A stretch of DNA of 64,000 nt from CAYMEV01 sp964389675 [NCBI: uncultured Candidatus Sumerlaeota bacterium] (lineage in GTDB: Bacteria; CAYMEV01), in contig CAYMEV010000010.1 in the NCBI GenBank assembly GCA_964389675.1, positions 62,001-126,000 on the forward strand, read 5' to 3'. The notes beneath the pieces are model-generated. The model searched no databases, was not told where the DNA came from, and saw only the letters and a list, made by a program, of their open reading frames with translations. Of this stretch, positions 1 to 7,917 are shown in pieces. Both the position numbers and the translations under genes were made by a program. Numbering within the stretch: position 1 is the first letter of the stretch; every line of letters begins with the position of its first letter.

Positions 1-2
1 TG

Positions 3-1553
3 CTAAGGTTTATACAGGAGCTCAAGCTCAGGAACTGCATATTGTTCATAGATGATTATCATACCATTGTAAGGAGCTATGTAAGCAAGGGTACGAATAC
101 TGATATTCAGTCGATCCTGAAACCCGCTGTTGAGATGGGTGAAATCCAGATAATCGGAACTGCCACATATGACGATTACCGCCTGATAGTAGAAAAAGAC
201 CCGTCTCTTGAACAGAAATTTCAAAAACTTGAGCTTCCTGAACTGGATATGGATACAACCATAAAGATACTGAACAGCATCAAAGCGAAATTTGAGATAT
301 ATCATACTGTCCTTTTTTCAGATAAAGCTGTCGAGATGGCAGCAAAGCTGTCAAGGGTCCATCTTCGGGACAGAGCCCTGCCGGACAAAGCTATAGAGGT
401 AATTGACAGAGCAGGGTCGAAGGTCAGGGTAAGGAAGGGCAAAGACATGGAAGTCATTGTGGTTACCGAGGATGATATTGCTGATGTAGTTTCGGAGATC
501 TCCAATATTCCGAAATCCAAGCTGATGTCCCTTAAAGTCGAGAGGCTTCTTGAGATGGAAGATTTTCTCAAGAACAGGATCATAGGGCAGGATGGCGCAA
601 TAAATACAGTTTCAGAGGTAATAAGGAGCAAAAAGCTCGGATATGACCTCTATCCATTCAGGCCAGACGGTGTTTTCCTTTTTGTGGGCCCGACAGGTGT
701 TGGCAAGACAGAGCTTTCAAAATGCCTTACTGAATTCCTTTTTGGTGACCCAGATAAAATAATAAGGCTGGACATGTCAGAGTATATGGAAAATATAGCC
801 GGTGCTAAGCTTATAGGAACTGCTCCCGGTTATGTAGGGTATCATGACCAGAATCAGCTTGCTGATAAGATCAGGAAAAATCCATATTGCCTTGTTCTTC
901 TGGATGAAATTGAAAAAGCAAATCCAAGCGTACTGTCCATTTTCCTGCAGGTATTTGATGCTGGACACCTTACAACCGGTAAAGGCAACAGGGTATATTT
1001 CAATAATACTATTATTGTAATGACCAGCAATATCGCAAGTGAGCTGTACAAGAAGGTACCTGTGGGCTATGCGCAAGGCAACGATTTTGATAAATTTGAG
1101 AGAAGGAGTGTCAGCAATTCAGAGCTTATGAATGAGGTAAGGCAGTTTTTTGCTCCTGAATTCCTCAACAGGATAGATGAAATTGTGTTTTTTAATCCCT
1201 TATCCAAATCCGATATCTACAAAATACTTGATATGAACCTTGGCTTTGTTGTTGATAAGCTGAAAAAAGAGGATAAGCATCTTGTACTTTCGCAAAAGGC
1301 CAGAGACCTCATTGCAAATAAGGGATATTCGTTTGAATACGGTGCCAGAAACCTTAACAGGATGATAAGGAAATACCTTCTGGATAAGCTGGCTTTAACC
1401 AGCATGGCCGGCAGCTGGAATGATGGAAATGTGGTTTACATCGATGCTGCGGATGATGAAATAGCTATAAAAGTACTGAATGAAGAAGAATTTAAGCAGA
1501 TTGAAAAAATAGACCAGGCAAATGAGGCATCAGATGAATACAAGGAAATCTGA
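3..1553 (+). CDS. ClpA/ClpC-type AAA+ unfoldase subunit, 5' end cut by the window edge
   Basis: The frame is open from base 3, reading into the Walker B strand of the first AAA+ domain (FIDDYHTIV), so the gene begins outside the window. The second AAA+ domain is complete: Walker A GPTGVGKT, Walker B LVLLDEIE, sensor 1 MTSN, arginine finger FLNRIDE and sensor 2 GARNLNR. A VGY tripeptide stands where ClpC/ClpA carry the VGF/IGF loop that docks ClpP, so partnership with ClpP is likely. The linker between the AAA+ domains is short, with no ClpB/ClpC M-domain, which resembles ClpA. In the first domain the Walker B glutamate is Asp (IDD) and the usual RR arginine fingers are Gln-Lys (bases 213-218). 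By family knowledge it unfolds proteins with ATP; the degenerate first ring is my reading of the sequence. Confidence 0.9.
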   Translation, partial: LRFIQELKLRNCILFIDDYHTIVRSYVSKGTNTDIQSILKPAVEMGEIQIIGTATYDDYRLIVEKDPSLEQKFQKLELPELDMDTTIKILNSIKAKFEIYHTVLFSDKAVEMAAKLSRVHLRDRALPDKAIEVIDRAGSKVRVRKGKDMEVIVVTEDDIADVVSEISNIPKSKLMSLKVERLLEMEDFLKNRIIGQDGAINTVSEVIRSKKLGYDLYPFRPDGVFLFVGPTGVGKTELSKCLTEFLFGDPDKIIRLDMSEYMENIAGAKLIGTAPGYVGYHDQNQLADKIRKNPYCLVLLDEIEKANPSVLSIFLQVFDAGHLTTGKGNRVYFNNTIIVMTSNIASELYKKVPVGYAQGNDFDKFERRSVSNSELMNEVRQFFAPEFLNRIDEIVFFNPLSKSDIYKILDMNLGFVVDKLKKEDKHLVLSQKARDLIANKGYSFEYGARNLNRMIRKYLLDKLALTSMAGSWNDGNVVYIDAADDEIAIKVLNEEEFKQIEKIDQANEASDEYKEI

Positions 1554-1728
1554 CAGTTATTCTGTTCAAAAAGTTGTAGAGCTTTCAATTGTTACAGATA
1601 TTGAAATAGAGAATGCAATAAACCAGGCACAGAAGGATGGCTGGTTGTTTCAGGACATAAAGTTTGTGGTGCGTGAAGCAAGCAAAAGGCCTTCCATGGC
1701 ATTCCTGTTCTTTGAAAAAGCAGAATGA
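1534..1728 (+). CDS. Small DUF4177-like protein
   Basis: A 64-residue soluble protein with the pattern of an N-terminal VVELSIVTD strand, a helix with N.A..DGW, and a C-terminal strand SMAFLFFEK, resembling the DUF4177 fold. I chose the ATG at 1534 because GAGG lies six bases upstream; an in-frame ATG at 1522 would add four residues. It overlaps the 3' end of the Clp gene by 20 bases, so the two are probably translated from one mRNA. An adaptor or regulatory role for the Clp enzyme is possible from position alone; no function is established by the sequence. Confidence 0.7.
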   Translation: MNTRKSDSYSVQKVVELSIVTDIEIENAINQAQKDGWLFQDIKFVVREASKRPSMAFLFFEKAE

Positions 1729-1777
1729 GGGCCTCTCAGGGCAAAAACGCCCATATTCCTGCCTTAATCCTCAGATC

Positions 1778-2887
1778 CTACATTGCAGCTACTGATTTTG
1801 CAATAGTATCATCTATTGATTCCTGAAGCTGAGGAGGGAGTCCCTTTATTTTCAGGTCCAGAAATCCCTGCAGGATAAGGTTCCGTGAATTTTCCTCAGA
1901 GATGCCCTTGGACATGAGGTAGTTTATTTCTTCCTGGCCGATGGAACCCACAGATGCCTCGTGACTGAGCTCGACGTTTTTTGCTTTTGCATTGAGTGCA
2001 GGGATGGAATATATATTGCCCTTTTCCCCCAGCAGAAGCCCGCTGCAATCCATATAACCGCTGACATTTTCAGTTAAGGCCTCTATCTCGGCAGGAGCCT
2101 TTATATTTCCTCCGTCTGATACTATTCTGCTGATTATATCGCCCCTGGAACCCTCTGCTGACAGTATTATCTTCCCTCCAACATCAAGATCTGTATCCCC
2201 CGGGGCAAAAAGTATTGAATTCAGCCGTGCTTTTCCGCCAGGCCCGTTAATTGTGACCACGGGATGTGTCTGGGTAGACCTTGAGCTTTTCAGGGATATA
2301 TAGTTTGATATATACTGGGCATTCTCTCCTATCTCAGCAGCTGATCTCGGCCTTACTGTCATTCTGGGGGACCAGTCATGGATCATTGTATATGAAAGGA
2401 AAGAATCCTTCTTCAGGTATATTTCGGTTATCCCGATGTGTGAGCCCTCCAGGACATAGTTTCCGGAGATACACCCGTTTATGATATGAAGCTCTGAGTT
2501 CTCCTCAAGAATTATAATATTATGCACTATCTGCTCTGACTTAAGTTCTTTTATAAAAAAACATGCCTGGAAAGGCATTCTGACCCTGGTATTTTTCTTA
2601 AGATGGATAAGGTATCCGTCAATACTGCCGGAGTTATAGGCTTTGCGGGTATATTCATCCTTATCAGGATCAACCAGTTTCCAGAAATATGTTTTCAGGC
2701 CCGGCATATCCTTCAGGGCTTTTTTTAGGGGTAATAGCGTCAGATTTTTATCAAACGACCTGGCTGTGACACCGGTTTGGTCTATCATTTTGAAATCGCC
2801 GCTTTTTTTTTCAGGGTTGATTTCCATACCTGTTCCCTCAAGTTTTTGTATATCCTGTTCTGAAAAGATATTCCTTAATTCTGACAT
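1778..2887 (-). CDS. sufB: SufB/SufD-family Fe-S cluster scaffold protein (SmsB-like)
   Basis: About 369 residues with the SufB/SufD beta-helix core and the C-terminal signature SHEASVGSIGQEEINYL.SKGISE. The HEAS motif with its glutamate is SufB-like, and a cysteine (YMDCSG) precedes it, as in assembly-competent SufB. The start at 2887 is set by AAGGAG eight bases upstream; an upstream in-frame ATG at 2896 lacks a site. It overlaps sufC by 13 bases. The protein is shorter than E. coli SufB (about 495) and only one B/D-type gene is present, with no SufS, SufU or SufE nearby. This is the architecture described for minimal SUF-like (SmsCB) systems of anaerobes and archaea. It would assemble Fe-S clusters in the cytoplasm with the SufC ATPase. 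Confidence 0.88.
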   Translation of the reverse strand: MSELRNIFSEQDIQKLEGTGMEINPEKKSGDFKMIDQTGVTARSFDKNLTLLPLKKALKDMPGLKTYFWKLVDPDKDEYTRKAYNSGSIDGYLIHLKKNTRVRMPFQACFFIKELKSEQIVHNIIILEENSELHIINGCISGNYVLEGSHIGITEIYLKKDSFLSYTMIHDWSPRMTVRPRSAAEIGENAQYISNYISLKSSRSTQTHPVVTINGPGGKARLNSILFAPGDTDLDVGGKIILSAEGSRGDIISRIVSDGGNIKAPAEIEALTENVSGYMDCSGLLLGEKGNIYSIPALNAKAKNVELSHEASVGSIGQEEINYLMSKGISEENSRNLILQGFLDLKIKGLPPQLQESIDDTIAKSVAAM

Positions 2888-3615
2888 CTTGCACACTCCT
2901 TAAAACCGCACTTCTGTATCTGGCTGAAGATCTTACCTGGGTTGCCGCTGCATAATATACTGCCATCGATCATTACATATGCCCTGTCTGTATTAATATA
3001 ATCCATAATAAATCCAGTATGTGTTATAATCAGTGAACTTTTTTTGCAGTTCCTGACATTGCAGCTGTTTTTCTGGTAAAGCAGGTCCTTTATTGCTTTT
3101 CCTATTATTTTGATGTTTTCAACGTCTACGCCTGATTCCGGTTCATCAAAGAGTATCAGGTCAGGGTTTTGATATATTAGCTGAAGCAATTCAGACCTTT
3201 TTATTTCTCCGCCTGAAAAACCATGATTGATATCCCTGTCCAGATAGTTTTCCATTTTCAGAATGCCAATTTTGGAATCATCCTTAATTCCTGAATTATT
3301 TATTGTGTCCAGGATCTTTTTCAGTGTGACGCCTTTGACGTATGGAGGCTTCTGGAAGCTTATTCCAATGCCTGCTTTTGCTCTCAGGTCGATAGGAAGT
3401 TCTGTAATATCTTTGCCGCGATAAATGATTCTGCCTTTTGTGACCTTATATTTTGGATAGCCTATGATTGAAAGAAGCAGAGTAGTTTTTCCACAGCCGT
3501 TCGGGCCGAATATTATATGTGTCTCACCCTCGGGTATGATCATGTTTATCCCTTTCAGTATAGGGGTTCCATCCACTTCTACCCATAAATCATTTATTTC
3601 TAATCTGTTTTCCAT
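2875..3615 (-). CDS. sufC: SufC-family ABC ATPase of the Fe-S assembly system (SmsC-like)
   Basis: 246 residues. Walker A GPNGCGKTT, signature FSGGEIKRSE and Walker B LILFDEPESGVD match SufC rather than transport ABC ATPases. There are two cysteine features: a CNVRNC insertion before the H-loop (LIITHTG), and a C-terminal CGFKECARC tail resembling tails I recall in archaeal SufC proteins. AGGAG precedes the ATG. SufC powers cluster assembly on the SufB-type scaffold encoded by the overlapping downstream gene. A 14-base perfect palindrome lies just upstream and may regulate the pair. Confidence 0.92.
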   Translation of the reverse strand: MENRLEINDLWVEVDGTPILKGINMIIPEGETHIIFGPNGCGKTTLLLSIIGYPKYKVTKGRIIYRGKDITELPIDLRAKAGIGISFQKPPYVKGVTLKKILDTINNSGIKDDSKIGILKMENYLDRDINHGFSGGEIKRSELLQLIYQNPDLILFDEPESGVDVENIKIIGKAIKDLLYQKNSCNVRNCKKSSLIITHTGFIMDYINTDRAYVMIDGSILCSGNPGKIFSQIQKCGFKECARCQN

Positions 3616-3630
3616 TATTAGCTCCTGTTT

Positions 3631-3644
3631 ATGATAATTATCAT
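3631..3644 (-). promoter_or_regulatory. Perfect 14-bp palindrome upstream of sufC (possible operator)
   Basis: The sequence ATGATAATTATCAT is exactly self-complementary and sits 16-29 bases before the sufC start. Its TGATAA/TTATCA halves recall Fur-family boxes, but the halves abut instead of having the usual spacing. A metal- or redox-responsive operator for the Fe-S genes is plausible; chance occurrence in AT-rich DNA is possible. Confidence 0.4.
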
Positions 3645-3677
3645 TAAGAATGACTCTGTATCCTGATTTTATGTTTA

Positions 3678-4154
3678 TCAGGCCTTAATGTTTTTTATGA
3701 AGCTCAATATCTCATTTATATCAGGCAGCTGGCTGATTGGATATATTTTAGTGAAAATTACTTTTCTGTTCTCATCAAGTATTATATTTGCTCTTTCCGA
3801 AATACCATCATTCTCTCTAAAAATTCCAAGCTTCTGTGCAATTTCGCCATGAGGCCAGAAATCAGAAAGCATGCTGAAGCTTTTTATGCCGATATCCCTG
3901 CTCCAGGCCTTCTTTGTAAAGACCGTGTCAATGCTTATTCCCAGACATTCAGTGTTGAGCCTGTGAAATTCATCAATATTCTGTTCAATGGATTTCATCT
4001 GTTCGGCACATACCGGTGTCCAGGCAAAAGGATGGAAAGATAAAAGCACCTTTTTTGCTTCAAAGTCTGCAAGGTTTACCGGTTTATTATGGTGATCCTT
4101 GAGAGTAAAGCTTTCTACAGCATCTCCTGGTTTTATCTGATACTTTTTTTCCAT
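3678..4154 (-). CDS. Peroxiredoxin, AhpC/TSA family (BCP/AhpE-like)
   Basis: 158 residues with the peroxidatic-cysteine motif PFAWTPVC (Cys49), preceded by the strand VLLSFHP and followed by the conserved GISIDT and SDFWPHG segments. A second cysteine at about residue 70 lies in NTECLGIS and is not in the usual resolving position, so a 1-Cys mechanism or an external thiol reductant is likely. It reduces peroxides in the cytoplasm. AGGAG precedes the ATG at 4154. It lies directly upstream of sufCB on the same strand, which suits protection of Fe-S assembly in an oxygen-sensitive organism. Confidence 0.92.
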   Translation of the reverse strand: MEKKYQIKPGDAVESFTLKDHHNKPVNLADFEAKKVLLSFHPFAWTPVCAEQMKSIEQNIDEFHRLNTECLGISIDTVFTKKAWSRDIGIKSFSMLSDFWPHGEIAQKLGIFRENDGISERANIILDENRKVIFTKIYPISQLPDINEILSFIKNIKA

Positions 4155-4346
4155 ATTAATCTCCTGTTATTTTATGTTTTTAAGAATATTCGTCTTATTA
4201 AAAAGTATACAGTATTTATGAGTTATTTGTTAGAAATAAAACTGGTGCAGATTATCAGGATATTACAGCACGAATCCTGCCTTAACTCAAGGTTATCAGC
4301 CAACAGCAGGTTTTCAGGATCCTGCTGATTGATTATGAATAGGCTT

Positions 4347-5516
4347 TCAATAAGCCTGTTGATCTTTCTGCTTATTTTTTAATTGCTCCAGGAGGTTTTT
4401 ATCCCTGACTACTTTCAAGGCTGTAACTGCCATTATCTTGCTGGCTTTAAGCATTATACCCATGGCCTTATCTGATTTGGATGCATCTGCAAACTCCCTT
4501 GAATGCCCCGGAACATCCTCATCTGCTATCTTAAGATAGGCATGCAGTGATGGAATAATATGGGAGACATTGCCTATGTCGACAGAGCCTGCATTTATCC
4601 TGTAACTGAAATCAGTTATGCCATATTCTTTTGATGTCTGGATGAATGTTTCAGCAAGCACAGGGTCCTGAACCATTTCATAGTATGTCGGCATGCTCTT
4701 TTTTAATCGGGATTTTGTAAATGTTGCCGAAGCCGAAGCTTTTGCCAGTGTTTTCAGCTTTTTTGTCAGGAGCTCAAGGTATTTTCTGTCTGTTGCTCTT
4801 AGTGCAATCTCACCTGTTGCTTTTTCAGGTATTATATTCAATGCCTGTCCCCCGTTCCTGATAATAAAGTGAATTCTTGCATCACTCCTTAACTGCTGTC
4901 GTATCATTGCAATGCTGTTATAAAGGTTTATAAGGCCATCAAGGGCGTTCTTCCCGTTAAAGGGATCAGCAGAAGCATGAGCGGGTTTTCCTCTAAACTC
5001 TATATCAAAGGCGCTGATAGCAAGGGAATCGCCGGATACAGAGTTAAGGCATGAAGGGTGAAACATCAGGACAAAATCAAGATTATCAAAACAGCCAGCA
5101 TCAAGCATCTTTATCTTTCCGCCTATTGTCTCTTCCGCCGGAGTTCCAAACATGTAAACCTCACTTCCTGTCCTTTCTGCAATTTGAGCAAATCCAAGAG
5201 CTGCACCCAGTGAAGCAGCGCCTATCAGGTTATGCCCGCAACCGTGGCCTACACAGGGAAGGGCATCATACTCGCCAAAAAATGCAATTTTATGTACACC
5301 TTTATTCTTATTGAAGGATGCCTCAAATGCGGTATCCAGCCCGGCAATACCATCTATGACCTCAAAACCGTGCTTTTTGAGAATATTTTGCAGTAATTTT
5401 GAAGACCTGTATTCTTTCTGGGATAATTCCTTGTAATTCCAGATTTTTTTAGCCGTTTCAATAATTTCATCTTTAACTGAATCAATAAAATCTGATATTA
5501 AAATTCTATCTTCCAT
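4347..5516 (-). CDS. M20-family metal-dependent amidohydrolase (AbgB/peptidase M20D-like)
   Basis: About 389 residues. Metal-site motifs include GEYDALP, GHGCGHNLIGAAS and EETIGGK, followed by a dimerisation domain beginning near AFDIEFRGKPAHA. This matches the M20D group that includes p-aminobenzoyl-glutamate and N-acyl amino-acid hydrolases. The start at 5516 is preceded by AGAGG; the ATG at 5540 lies well inside the larA-like gene without a site. It overlaps the upstream larA-like gene by 11 bases, suggesting translational coupling. The exact substrate cannot be read from the sequence. Confidence 0.88.
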   Translation of the reverse strand: MEDRILISDFIDSVKDEIIETAKKIWNYKELSQKEYRSSKLLQNILKKHGFEVIDGIAGLDTAFEASFNKNKGVHKIAFFGEYDALPCVGHGCGHNLIGAASLGAALGFAQIAERTGSEVYMFGTPAEETIGGKIKMLDAGCFDNLDFVLMFHPSCLNSVSGDSLAISAFDIEFRGKPAHASADPFNGKNALDGLINLYNSIAMIRQQLRSDARIHFIIRNGGQALNIIPEKATGEIALRATDRKYLELLTKKLKTLAKASASATFTKSRLKKSMPTYYEMVQDPVLAETFIQTSKEYGITDFSYRINAGSVDIGNVSHIIPSLHAYLKIADEDVPGHSREFADASKSDKAMGIMLKASKIMAVTALKVVRDKNLLEQLKNKQKDQQAY

Positions 5517-6789
5517 CTGGTATCCTCTTGATAAAAGCAATTGTCTCTCCTGCCTGCGGCATTATATAGATGAGAGGGTCAGGATTGCCTTTTCTTTTTA
5601 TTTCATTGAGAATGCTGTCCAGAGTGTTCTGCAAATCAACGGATTTTTTCAGGGAAAAGGAATTCAGTATATCATCTTCAAGCTCAGTAAATATATATGT
5701 GTTCTCTGTTTTTAAAAGCGTGCTCAGGGCAGTCTGTCCGTTAATATCAGGTTCTAATCTCAGGCTGTCGACTATATCCCTTACATTTTTCATTTTCATC
5801 CATCTGACATAGCTGTCACTTCCTATGCCCTCATTGCAGGGTGATATTATTATCTTGTATCCCCCTTCCTTAATCACGCGATGAGCATTATATAGAACCT
5901 TATGGGTCTGAAGGAGGTTTTTGAAGCCACTTCCCGCTGCAATAACAAGATCAGCTTTTTCTTCTATATCTGCAGAAAATACTTCCCTGGCCTTCTGTGT
6001 CCCTTTCTTAAATACTTCATCCGGATTCCCGGCAAAAAGGTCATTAATTTCACCTTTTGAATTTATTATGGTATTTATTGCCCCGCTGATTTCAACCATA
6101 TCTGCTGCTTCCTGCATATCCACTGCAACTGCATTGTTTTCTATCTCTCCGATATCAACCCCCCTGGCAAAGCAATAGTTTTCATAATCAATGCTTAGAC
6201 TGTGGTTTTTTGCGACACTAACAGCAGATGATATTCCAGGAAGAACAGTTTTTCTCCCCCCTCCGAATCCGGCAAAATAATGGAATTTCACTGATCCTGT
6301 AATAAAGAATTTTGAAAAGCTGTCAAGGGCTTTATTGATCCAGACAGGTGTTCCCTGGCTTGTTGTTCCGTAATACTTGAATTCATCTGCCTTTTTTGCA
6401 TTGTTTATAAGAATGCGCCCCTTAAAGGAATTGTGGATATCCCTGCCCAGTATCTCATCAATCTCGCCGGGTGTGGGATCCCTGTGAACGCCGGTTGCAA
6501 AGATCAGTGATATATCTTTTCGCAATATTCCTCTTTTTTCCCATTCTTCCAGCAGTATGGGAAAGAATATGCTGAACCCTGTTTTCCTGGTAATATCAGA
6601 GACAGCAATCAAAATGCTGTCCCCTCTGGAAGGAGAAATGATCACAGGTTTCAGTCTCTCTTTTATGTCTTCTTCCTGCAGGGGGGGCCCGGAATCATTT
6701 ATTGCCAGGGTTTTTACATCTGGATCAAGACGGGGAGGTATATTAATATCAATATATTTAATATCATTGTATTTAATCTTGATTTTCAT
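5506..6789 (-). CDS. larA: LarA-like nickel-pincer lactate racemase family protein
   Basis: 427 residues, the usual LarA length. Family hallmarks are TGVHRDPT (catalytic His loop), the central FHYFAGFGGGRKTVLPG segment whose lysine binds the nickel-pincer cofactor in LarA, and the following KNHSL histidine. LarA homologs racemise or epimerise 2-hydroxy acids, and the family covers many substrates besides lactate. No LarB, LarC or LarE cofactor-synthesis gene is in the window, so these must be elsewhere. It is co-directional with, and overlaps, an M20 amidohydrolase; a joint pathway, for example on an acylated hydroxy acid, is conjecture. Confidence 0.85.
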   Translation of the reverse strand: MKIKIKYNDIKYIDINIPPRLDPDVKTLAINDSGPPLQEEDIKERLKPVIISPSRGDSILIAVSDITRKTGFSIFFPILLEEWEKRGILRKDISLIFATGVHRDPTPGEIDEILGRDIHNSFKGRILINNAKKADEFKYYGTTSQGTPVWINKALDSFSKFFITGSVKFHYFAGFGGGRKTVLPGISSAVSVAKNHSLSIDYENYCFARGVDIGEIENNAVAVDMQEAADMVEISGAINTIINSKGEINDLFAGNPDEVFKKGTQKAREVFSADIEEKADLVIAAGSGFKNLLQTHKVLYNAHRVIKEGGYKIIISPCNEGIGSDSYVRWMKMKNVRDIVDSLRLEPDINGQTALSTLLKTENTYIFTELEDDILNSFSLKKSVDLQNTLDSILNEIKRKGNPDPLIYIMPQAGETIAFIKRIPDGR

Positions 6790-6801
6790 TTTAATCTTTT
6801 C

Positions 6802-7440
6802 TTAAATGTGGGTGTTTTTATAATATCTGCAAATGCTGCTAAGCTTGCATTCCTTGCATTTAGGCGCTTTGGGAAGGCAGACAGCCCTTCCGTGCTCCCC
6901 CAGAATTAAGGAAAATCTTGTCCACTTGTTTTCATCAAGCTTATCCATCAGTTCAGATTCCATTTCATCCGGCACATCAGTTTTTGTTATTCCAAGCCTT
7001 TTAGCCACCCTTTTTAGATTAGAATCTACAAGAATTGCAGGATAATAGAAGCAGGTAGCAAGTACCAGCTTGGCAGTGCGCTGGCCCACTCCGGGAAATT
7101 CGGTCAGCTTGTCAACACTGTTGGGGAATTTATTGCCATATTCTTTTAGAAGCATCTTGGATATGGATATGATGCTTTGTGCCTTGCCCTTGTATACACT
7201 GGTAGATTTGATGATATCTTCAATATCCTCAGGCCTGGCTTTGCTGAGATCATTGATGGATGGAAATCTCTTGAAAAGCTGTTCCGTTACTGGATTTACC
7301 TTGTCTTCAGAACTCTGTCCAGCCAGTATTGTCGCTATCAGAAGCTCAAACGGCGATGAATAATTAAGCCTTATATGCGCCTGAGGGTATTCCTTGCTTA
7401 GTATGTGATAGATATTCAGTATTATTTTCTGTTCGTCCAT
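6802..7440 (-). CDS. nth: Endonuclease III-like DNA glycosylase with Lys-to-Arg change at the catalytic position
   Basis: 212 residues with the helix-hairpin-helix PGVGQRTAKLVL, the catalytic aspartate in LVDSN (Asp139) and a [4Fe-4S] loop with canonical spacing C-X6-C-X2-C-X5-C near the C-terminus. Where E. coli Nth has the Schiff-base lysine (GVGRKT), this protein has arginine (Arg121, codon CGC at 7078-7080). VDTH is VDSN. By family knowledge the protein repairs oxidised bases; without the lysine the beta-lyase step would be lost and it might act as a monofunctional glycosylase like MutY. AAGGAG precedes the ATG. Confidence 0.88.
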   Translation of the reverse strand: MDEQKIILNIYHILSKEYPQAHIRLNYSSPFELLIATILAGQSSEDKVNPVTEQLFKRFPSINDLSKARPEDIEDIIKSTSVYKGKAQSIISISKMLLKEYGNKFPNSVDKLTEFPGVGQRTAKLVLATCFYYPAILVDSNLKRVAKRLGITKTDVPDEMESELMDKLDENKWTRFSLILGEHGRAVCLPKAPKCKECKLSSICRYYKNTHI

Positions 7441-7792
7441 TACAGTTCTCCTTAGAATAATCCTGTCTCAACATGATTCTTCATTAAGTTTTATTTAGGG
7501 TTTTAAGCTAAATCATAAAAAAAACAGTATTATTGTTTTTGATAAAAATACACATTGAATAAGAATAAAATCCTCAGAATCCTGTTATGCAATATTTTGC
7601 TTAATTATTTAATAAAAACTGCTTTCTGTGGATTTTATAAAAGCATATTATATTACCAAAAAGAATAAATCTGCTTCTGCTTCTACATTCTGCTAATATT
7701 TTTACACTTTTAGAAAGTACTTAATAGAGATGTTATATTCGGCAGGGAAAATTGTCAATAAATAAAATATCCTATATGCACTTTTATTTATT

Positions 7793-7820
7793 TTGACAAA
7801 AGCTTATATTCTGTTTTAAT
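7793..7820 (+). promoter_or_regulatory. Sigma70-type promoter candidate for the DUF4912-GH57 operon
   Basis: TTGACA (7793-7798), 16-base spacer, TTTAAT (7815-7820). It is about 100 bases before the ATG at 7918. Confidence 0.55.
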
Positions 7821-7823
7821 TGC

Positions 7824-7852
7824 TTTACTTTTATATGTTACTGCATTATAAT
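7824..7852 (+). promoter_or_regulatory. Second sigma70-type promoter candidate for the DUF4912-GH57 operon
   Basis: TTTACT (7824-7829), 17-base spacer, TATAAT (7847-7852). It is closer to the gene than the candidate at 7793; either or both may be used. Confidence 0.5.
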
Positions 7853-7917
7853 CACATGGTTCTATGTCTTAAGGGCCCTGGGTTTCGGCTTTTGATTTTT
7901 AAAAGGAGGAGTTATAA

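Larger units (their letters stand above)
7441..7917. other. 477-base intergenic region, AT-rich, divergent promoters
   Basis: Separates the divergent nth-like gene and the DUF4912 gene. It is strongly AT-rich. I see two sigma70-like promoters facing right near its end, but no RNA gene, no convincing open frame and no obvious tandem repeat. Confidence 0.6.

Noticed and set aside
1738-1752. GGGC/GCCC repeat between DUF4177-like and suf genes
   Set aside because: Four-base stem only, with no T-run.
4304-4327. CAGCAGG/CCTGCTG hairpin after the M20 gene
   Set aside because: A 7-bp stem with a ten-base loop and no T-tract; too weak to call.
4089-4328. Plus-strand hydrophobic open frame across the peroxiredoxin start
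   Set aside because: It begins within the peroxiredoxin gene, has no Shine-Dalgarno sequence, and its hydrophobic run comes from AT-rich intergenic DNA.
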